64,000 nucleotides of DNA. Origin: Rhyzopertha dominica. Taxonomy: Eukaryota; Arthropoda; Insecta; Coleoptera; Bostrichidae. The notes below the pieces were generated by a model. It did not search any database and was not told the origin of the DNA. It saw nothing but the letters and a program-made list of their open reading frames with translations. The stretch spans positions 49,447,092-49,511,091 of the forward strand of contig QCXZ01000138.1 in NCBI GenBank assembly GCA_025024175.1. Reading direction: 5' to 3'. The translations under genes and the position numbers were made by a program. This document shows, in pieces, positions 59,601 through 64,000 of the stretch (position 1 is the stretch's first letter; the number at the start of each line of letters is the position of its first letter).

Positions 59601-61917
59601 ATATTGAAAAGGATATTTGATGTGATTATATTTCAGGTCTTTGGATTATTATAGTATTTTTCTCAAATACTGTTTTTTTAACTTTATTCATTATTTGATT
59701 TACCAATCCAGGCCAAAATAGTTTTCTTTTACTAATTCTAGTGCTGCTTTAATAACATGACTTACATATACCTTTTTGTTAGGAATTTTCAAATTTTATA
59801 AGAACATAATATTCTATCTTTGTAAATGATTAATTCTTTTTGTACATATAGTTCATGTTCATGCCTTTTAATTACTCATATCACTGCCTTTTACTATATC
59901 TATAAGTAGTTACATGTAACAGTTCTCTTCATTATTTTGAACCAACCTGCTAAGTTACAACTATACTCATATATGTGTTCATAACAAGGACTTTAAAGCA
60001 TCGTATTCTTCACAGGTATTAAACCCACCCTTTTCTAAACCCATGTTTTTCTGCTTACGGAGCTTATATCATTTGTGCTAGAAAGTTGGCAAAAAACAAG
60101 AAAGCTACTTAATTTAAATAGCGTTCTTGAAAAGACAGGTCGACGTTAATTTTGCGTAGATTACTATCGAACGTCGGCAAAAAATTCATTTGATGAACAG
60201 AATCGATAAGGCCGTAAATGATTAAAGACAGGACAAATTTAGAGAATAGCGATTTACGACGTGGAAAATGGAACTCCCAAGGATAACTGTACTTACAGTT
60301 TCCCTCGATCTATTTGTGTGCGTTTGTAATAATTTAAAAGGTAACAAAAATAGGTTGGACACTGTTGCTAATAGACACCAATTATATACTATTTCTCAAT
60401 GGAACACAACCTATATCGGTTCGTTATCGCTTAACTGTGTGTATTTTGTAGTATACTTTAGTAGGTATTCGGTTAATATAATAGTTCATTACATTATCTC
60501 TGAATGTGATCTCTACTGCTTCAGTCTATAAGTTTATTGGCCTATTGATTCTCCTCTATACTATAAATATTTCCTTTGGTATTTGTGTATACCTATATTT
60601 CAAAATAACAGATAAAAATAGTTTTGCGACATGGATTGAATTTCATTACCAGATATGTATATGTTTGTCGTTTGTAAGACGAAGAGAGCATATAGAAAGG
60701 TGAAAATATGCTTTTTCATTTACTATTTTTTTGTGTAACGCTTCGTGAAATACCTGTATTCAGCAATTCAGCCAATAACCGTTGATTTATATCTAACCCT
60801 TCTGTATCACAGCTTTGTAGTATTTTTTCAAACTATCTGATTAGAAATCGAATACACTTACTTAATATAAATATCATTGTTATCTTTAGAGATAAAGTTA
60901 GTTTTTACTTCTTATTTTAATTATCTATACAAAGTAAATGTCCATATTTCTTCTTTATTTCTACGATTATAATTTTTTTAGAAAAAAACTGATGTAGCAA
61001 GCAGATGTTTATATATTTCAAGCGTAATATTGCTCTATGTACTTATGAATACAATTCAACGTTAATTTTTCTGGCATTTTTATAGCCAGAATAGAAATGA
61101 GTTCAAAAACAAAAGAGGTCACTCCATGTAGTAGGTATTTATTGCTTCTATACGGGAACTAGACGTATATAATATGTGTTTGATTTACCGAGGGAAACTT
61201 TCTTCAATTTATGAATAACACTCGTTTCCATTTTGTTTTATTACCAAACAAAAGTGGGTCATAATGTATCTACCCCTTAATCAAATATGAATGTCATTTT
61301 CTCCCAAACCAGGTCAAGAAATACAAAAGTTCGAGAGTAGATGCAAGACTTCAACTTTCTTCCATGAATCAACAAATTGCGCATAATATAACCCGAACTT
61401 TTTGCTTGCTTAATTACCCTTCAGTCATCCCCAGACTCAATTGTTCCTATACAAACACCCCAAACAAAAGAAGATCAAACAGGCCCAGCAACAAAGTGTC
61501 CACTAATTAACTTCTGATGACGATCCAAATCCAAGGCACCTTTGTTACCGGGGGCTGCGAGAAATGGCGCACCAATTTTCCGATAATCTTCGATCAATTC
61601 GACGTTAAATTATTAAACCCCGCGGGTCACATGACCATCACATGACGTCTCGTTTGTATGGATTGCCCCCCCCCCCCCGGGGTGGCAATTGCGCTTACAA
61701 TGTCTAGGAACTNCCGTGCGATATGATGAGTCGACGCTGAACGGACATGTCCACAGGTATGACGATCAAGAAGTCGAACATCAGGATATGGATCCACCAG
61801 AGGGACCTGGAGCACCTCCAGCAGGTCATCTGGGAGGGCCATGGGGGGAAGCTGCTCGTGGAACACAGCAACAATCCGAAAGTCAGGAAGTTTTTGGAAG
61901 CGGTCCCGCATATTATG
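44390..61917 (+). CDS. Large ankyrin-repeat protein gene, 3' end outside window
   Basis: Candidate exons: 44390-44459 (70 nt), 57298-57458 (161), 57522-57737 (216), 57791-57995 (205) and 61757-61917 (161). All junction phases agree, including the 12.8-kb first intron (G+TT). Exon 1 encodes MPVLKKRSAQQMCGLYVHF. The 161-nt exons are homologous: each has about 54 residues, with DVEKLEQVVLEGQGKKLL in the first and DLEHLQQVIWEGHGGKLL in the second, so the module is duplicated. The 216- and 205-nt exons hold ankyrin repeats (TSLLHDAVNSGRLEELHSLL, GVGLLHKAVYYELKDIYKYL, EGRTPYHYS...LLLNAGADPS). The second module's ankyrin exons must lie beyond 64000. I cannot name the protein. The link of exon 1 to the rest is inference; the three central exons are solid. 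One N lies at 57625. Confidence 0.6.
44695..44892 (-). pseudogene. Mariner transposase C-terminal remnant
   Basis: On the minus strand this reads KEYLRGTRYDDDYQVTTAV, then NEWLENQRQEFFSRGIRAL and finally RWTKCIEVQGDYMEK and a stop. That is the C-terminal end of mariner transposases. Nothing of the upstream catalytic core remains. Confidence 0.7.
44900..47120. other. Intron of the ankyrin gene, nothing recognised
   Basis: AT-rich, without frames or inverted repeats that I can assign. The segment 46540-46790 is somewhat richer in GC. One N lies near 47050. Confidence 0.35.
47130..47570 (-). pseudogene. Degenerate transposon-type coding relic
   Basis: Minus-strand pieces read FRSNLTREGISEFFSNLHDG and, after a stop and frame change, LEYLQEARGSGLNIPKK, then ECLGSTSEDSK and a Lys-rich stretch. 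The second part resembles the C-terminal tails of pogo/Tigger-like transposases, but I am unsure. In-frame stops show it is not functional. Confidence 0.3.
47594..47659. repeat. (AAT)n microsatellite, 3' tail of a LINE
   Basis: Twenty-two trinucleotide units. Placed at the 3' end of the minus-strand LINE, it reads (TTA)n/(ATT)n on that strand. This is a common 3' tail of LINEs that do not use poly(A). The poly-isoleucine frame over it is an artefact. Confidence 0.85.
47660..49361 (-). mobile_element. 5'-truncated LINE (CR1/jockey-group)
   Basis: An uninterrupted frame (48066-49352, 428 codons) covers most of a reverse transcriptase and its C-terminal domain. GFRPSYSCSTALSHIVDD is followed by palm A (LLDFSKAFDTINHD), the GVPQESILGPLLF box, the catalytic SYADDTQVYLS, KINPLKSIVMLFGR and a Cys/Arg-rich C-terminal part. 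Upstream the reading is cut within ILPVLSKILEK, so the endonuclease and ORF1 are missing. The open frame and short tail suggest recent insertion. It is inserted in the left inverted repeat of the Tc1-like transposon. Confidence 0.88.
49700..50730 (-). pseudogene. Tc1/mariner-type transposase, decayed
   Basis: The minus strand begins at 50727 with MDHYSNEEMADMHLMY, passes WFQQIHNLLRETF and a PGRPAHPR linker, then reads LLTGEAGFTRDGRINSRSQH. Here the first catalytic aspartate of the usual TDE motif is glycine (codon 50276-50278). YMHDGAPALCSH and ARSPDLNPMDFY follow with the remaining acidic residues. Several stops and frame changes are present. It is the internal gene of the TIR element at 47580-51249. 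Confidence 0.75.
51250..53850. other. Intron of the ankyrin gene, nothing recognised
   Basis: AT-rich with unassigned frames (for example 51476-51766 and 52052-52311 on the plus strand), which start at weak or non-ATG codons and show no family motif. Confidence 0.35.
53856..53902 (-). repeat. Second copy of the hammerhead-like hairpin repeat
   Basis: Minus strand: TTGACAA, then a hairpin with stem ATTACA/TGTAAT, then GAAACGT. It is the same arrangement and flanks (GAGGTTCT...) as the copy at 9181-9232. Confidence 0.4.
53903..55395. other. Intron of the ankyrin gene, nothing recognised
   Basis: AT-rich. A short GC-only island occurs at about 54378-54400. Frames at 55016-55345 (minus) and 55064-55261 (plus) overlap and have no motif. 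Confidence 0.35.
55400..55490. repeat. Two-unit imperfect tandem repeat, period 51 bp
   Basis: Two copies share AGGGTTTT, ATGGTCGGCCGT and TAAA.TA, at 55400-55439 and 55451-55490. Confidence 0.6.
55870..56456 (-). pseudogene. DDE transposase relic of the Tc1/mariner group
   Basis: Minus strand: FENWFKNILLPKLPPNSVIL leads to MDNASYHSEQLDKIP, with the second catalytic aspartate. After a gap comes FSPIEIIWEQLK, with the final acidic residue, and then a C-terminal part with SVDAWRNSVRHVLDIENRY. Frame changes near 56060-56100 and 56240 break it. This subfamily is common in insects and differs from the other transposases in this window. Confidence 0.6.
56600..57236. other. Intron of the ankyrin gene, nothing recognised
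   Basis: No repeat or frame can be assigned before the ankyrin exons. Confidence 0.35.
58258..59323 (+). mobile_element. IS3EU-like DNA transposon, 1066 bp, with 77-bp inverted repeats
   Basis: The ends GACGCTTCTGAGCTGCC and its inverse form 77-bp terminal repeats (58258-58334 and 59247-59323) that differ at only about two positions. Between them lies an integrase-type transposase: SGQLHGYRWMHLKCLQN, RDPEGIATRRRRRL, then MWHTDCYDKLKPFGICITGC, TLRTDLGTENG and NQRIESWWSTLLRQ. The three acidic residues of the DDE triad are present (HTD, RTD, RIE). Stops at about 58600, 58686 and 58918 disable it. It sits in an intron of the ankyrin gene. The IS3EU label is from memory of the KLKPFG-type integrase family. 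Confidence 0.65.
59330..61660. other. Intron of the ankyrin gene, nothing recognised
   Basis: AT-rich. Frames at 60268-60531 and 60506-60703 have no motif. A run of about 13 C followed by GGGG lies near 61667-61682. Confidence 0.35.
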
Positions 61918-62229
61918 GTGAGTGAAGGTTTGTACGCTTTCGTCTGGAACTGTCGCCTCTTGTATTTCTTTAGGGTTCTACATTCGCATAATCCTGTCTT
62001 TTTTATTTTGTATGTCAAAATTAGGGATCCCAAGTTGATTAAAAAAACGCATCCCAAATGAAGCTTATAACTTATAAATTTAGCAGAACCTTCGAAAATA
62101 ATCCAAAATCCTTGGAAAAAATGCTTTATCTTGGTTTGCAAACTACTCACTTTCAATTGCTTTTTGTGCCTTGAGAATAAATGGTGGTTTGGCGGTGCTA
62201 AATCTGATGTATGAAGGACACAAATTAAA

Positions 62230-63060
62230 ATAAAATGTAGTACATTTATCTATATTTATCTGTACTGTTGTGCGGAGTACTGAGGATTGTTTGGCACTGC
62301 AGGGGGACATAGATTCTTTGGTAGGCTGGTGTGGTCTTAACGGTTTACAGCTTAATGTAAGTAAATGCAATAAGATAATCTTCTCCAGGGGTATGCATCA
62401 AATTCGATATTTTTAAAACGTTGAAGGCACTCCCTCAGAAGATTGTCATCAAGTCTCTGACTTGGGTGTGGTATTGGATACTGGTCTAACCTTTATTCCT
62501 CATCTAGTGCATATCTGTGATGTCGCTATGTGACTACTAGGATTTCTGTTTCGCAATACCAAAGATTTCACAAACGTCGAATTTATAAAGCTTCTCTTTT
62601 ACTTGAAAACCTAACCACCAGATTTACATTGACCTGCTTCAAAATGTCCTCAGAAAGTTCGCTAAATATATATACCTAAAAAATTCAATTCATATCATGT
62701 AAGGCCTTGCAGTCAAAAAATATTTCTTAACGCTCTTGGTGCGAACTCGCTCGATGCTCACAGAGCTGTATCCAGTATGATATTTTTGCAAAAACTCATT
62801 GGGGGATGATGATGCTACTCTACTGAGCAAGGTTAGGTTTGCGGTGCCTCGACTAAACAGTAGGTGCTCTTTAACGTTTCATTATCTGTACCCCATACAC
62901 ACCACCACTTTAATTCCGCTTTGCTGTCTTGTTTTCGTTTATATAATAATTCTATTGCTGATTCCAAATTTGATATATTTAGTGTAAACTTTTGTCATGC
63001 CAAAGTCAAAAAAGAAATGACAATGAAATTTGATGCAGAATTTTTATAAAAGGACTTTAT
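62230..63060 (+). pseudogene. 5'-truncated jockey-like LINE relic
   Basis: The plus strand reads QGDIDSLVGWCGLNGLQLNV, then SKCNKIIFSRG, VSDLGVVLDTGLTFIPHL and LGFLFRNTKDF. These are the thumb and post-polymerase region of a jockey-type reverse transcriptase. Near 62820-62870 it reads VRFAVPRLNSR, and the end is SLSVPHTHHHFNSALLSCF and a stop near 63048. Stops and frame changes interrupt it. Confidence 0.6.
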
Positions 63061-64000
63061 TTTAGTAGTTGTAGTTATACCCGTCTCTATAATGAATTCT
63101 ACTCGGTGTTCCACTTATGTATTTTAAACTTGATTTCTTGGTAATTATTTCCATATTGTTTTAAATTTAGTGTTGTATCATTGTGCATATGCTTTCACCA
63201 TGGACCGTCCTGGTCCGCTGGAAATAACCTTTATTATTATCTAGAATATTCTTTACAAAATACAAATACAATATACAAATAATGTCCAATACCCAATAAT
63301 GACAGAGATAATGGATTTCTAATAATGGGTGTTCCGAGTAGGAGGTTGCGTCATGACAAGCGCGCGCTTCTGTTTGGCCCATTTTAAAAGAAATCTATTG
63401 AACCAGGTAGCTTGAAATCAAGTTGGTTTTATTTAACGATATTAAACAAATTACTCCATTCAACGGTATGCAAAACTGCACTTACTGAAACCAGATTTGC
63501 TATCATATCTTGTTAACATAATTGTAAAGTTTTGACCCAGACTGCTCTTTTTTCTGGTGTAAGCTAAGGTTGGGTAGATTAGTTGATGTTAAAATCACCC
63601 TAACTTTTGAGCAAATTAGTCATTTGACCTAGTAAATTGCCAGAATATTGTTTTGGATATTAATTGTGATAAAAAGCGAAACATTTTTTTCATATATTTT
63701 TCATTTTATGGTACCCCTAGACACTTGACCGATAACAATTTGCATGAGAGAGTTTACTTTTTGTGTAAATTTGTCTTCTTCACTAGTAGACACTACTTGA
63801 GCAACCAAACATCCAATTTCTCTTTTGTTTTTGTAATTTCTGGACGACTTTGTTTGCCAGTACTTAACAAAACTTTTACCAATGGAACTGAATTTGTGGA
63901 ATAATATTTGGATTTGTTTGTTTTACTCCATATTTTCACATTAGCATTACGACTCAACAACCAAAGCATCCACGTTTTAAACATAACTATAATCGATCAA
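63061..64000. other. Nothing recognised to the window end
   Basis: AT-rich, presumably still intron of the ankyrin gene. A short inverted repeat GGACCGTCCTGGTCC at 63200-63214 may belong to the LINE 3' region. I looked for the next ankyrin exon and did not find it. Confidence 0.35.

Noticed and set aside
61627..62156. Minus-strand frames of 94 and 150 codons
   Set aside because: They are antisense to the ankyrin-gene exon at 61757-61917 and include the C/G tract.

Overview
The window reads as insect nuclear DNA: AT-rich, with introns of 50-60 nt beside introns of several kb, single N calls, and a heavy load of decayed transposons. The genes are insect-type (a nicotinic receptor subunit closest to Drosophila alpha4, and loquacious). 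The transposon mix (Tc1/mariner, jockey-like and RTE-like LINEs, Penelope-like, Crypton-like) fits a beetle, but the order is an inference.

Layout. 1-13.6 kb has no recognisable host gene; it holds a truncated mariner-type transposase joined to a LINE 3' end, an RTE-like relic and a jockey-like relic. 13.7-23.5 kb is a complete nicotinic acetylcholine receptor alpha4-type subunit gene on the minus strand (8 exons, 530 aa). About 90 percent of its first intron is a three-level transposon nest. 24-28.5 kb holds a Crypton-like recombinase relic, a Penelope-like relic and two linked exons I cannot identify. 29.4-41.4 kb is a compact block of five housekeeping genes, all reconstructable in full: SRP receptor beta (-), METTL18 histidine methyltransferase (+), pyridoxine 5'-phosphate oxidase (-), PA28-gamma proteasome activator (+) and loquacious (-). 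44-62 kb appears to be one large plus-strand ankyrin-repeat gene. Its CpG-rich promoter and first exon lie at 44.0-44.5 kb, an ankyrin block at 57.3-58.0 kb and a duplicated block starts at 61.76 kb and runs out of the window. Its introns carry a Tc1-like transposon split by a LINE, an IS3EU-like element, mariner relics and another LINE.

The genes do not form one pathway. The housekeeping block is arranged in divergent and convergent pairs: SRP beta and METTL18 start 346 bp apart, METTL18 and PNPO end 109 bp apart, PNPO and PSME3 start about 790 bp apart. Loquacious is the dsRNA-binding partner of Dicer; its intron after dsRBD2 carries a short read-through tail with a poly(A) signal that resembles the Drosophila Loqs-PD arrangement.

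I found no convincing new multi-gene system. The points most worth a second look are an Asn in place of the usual pore-lining 6' Ser of the receptor M2 helix, the possible Loqs short isoform, the exon-duplicated ankyrin gene, the unidentified exon pair at 26.1-26.8 kb, and the nested or near-intact transposons. All calls rest on reading translations and splice signals by eye; no search was run.
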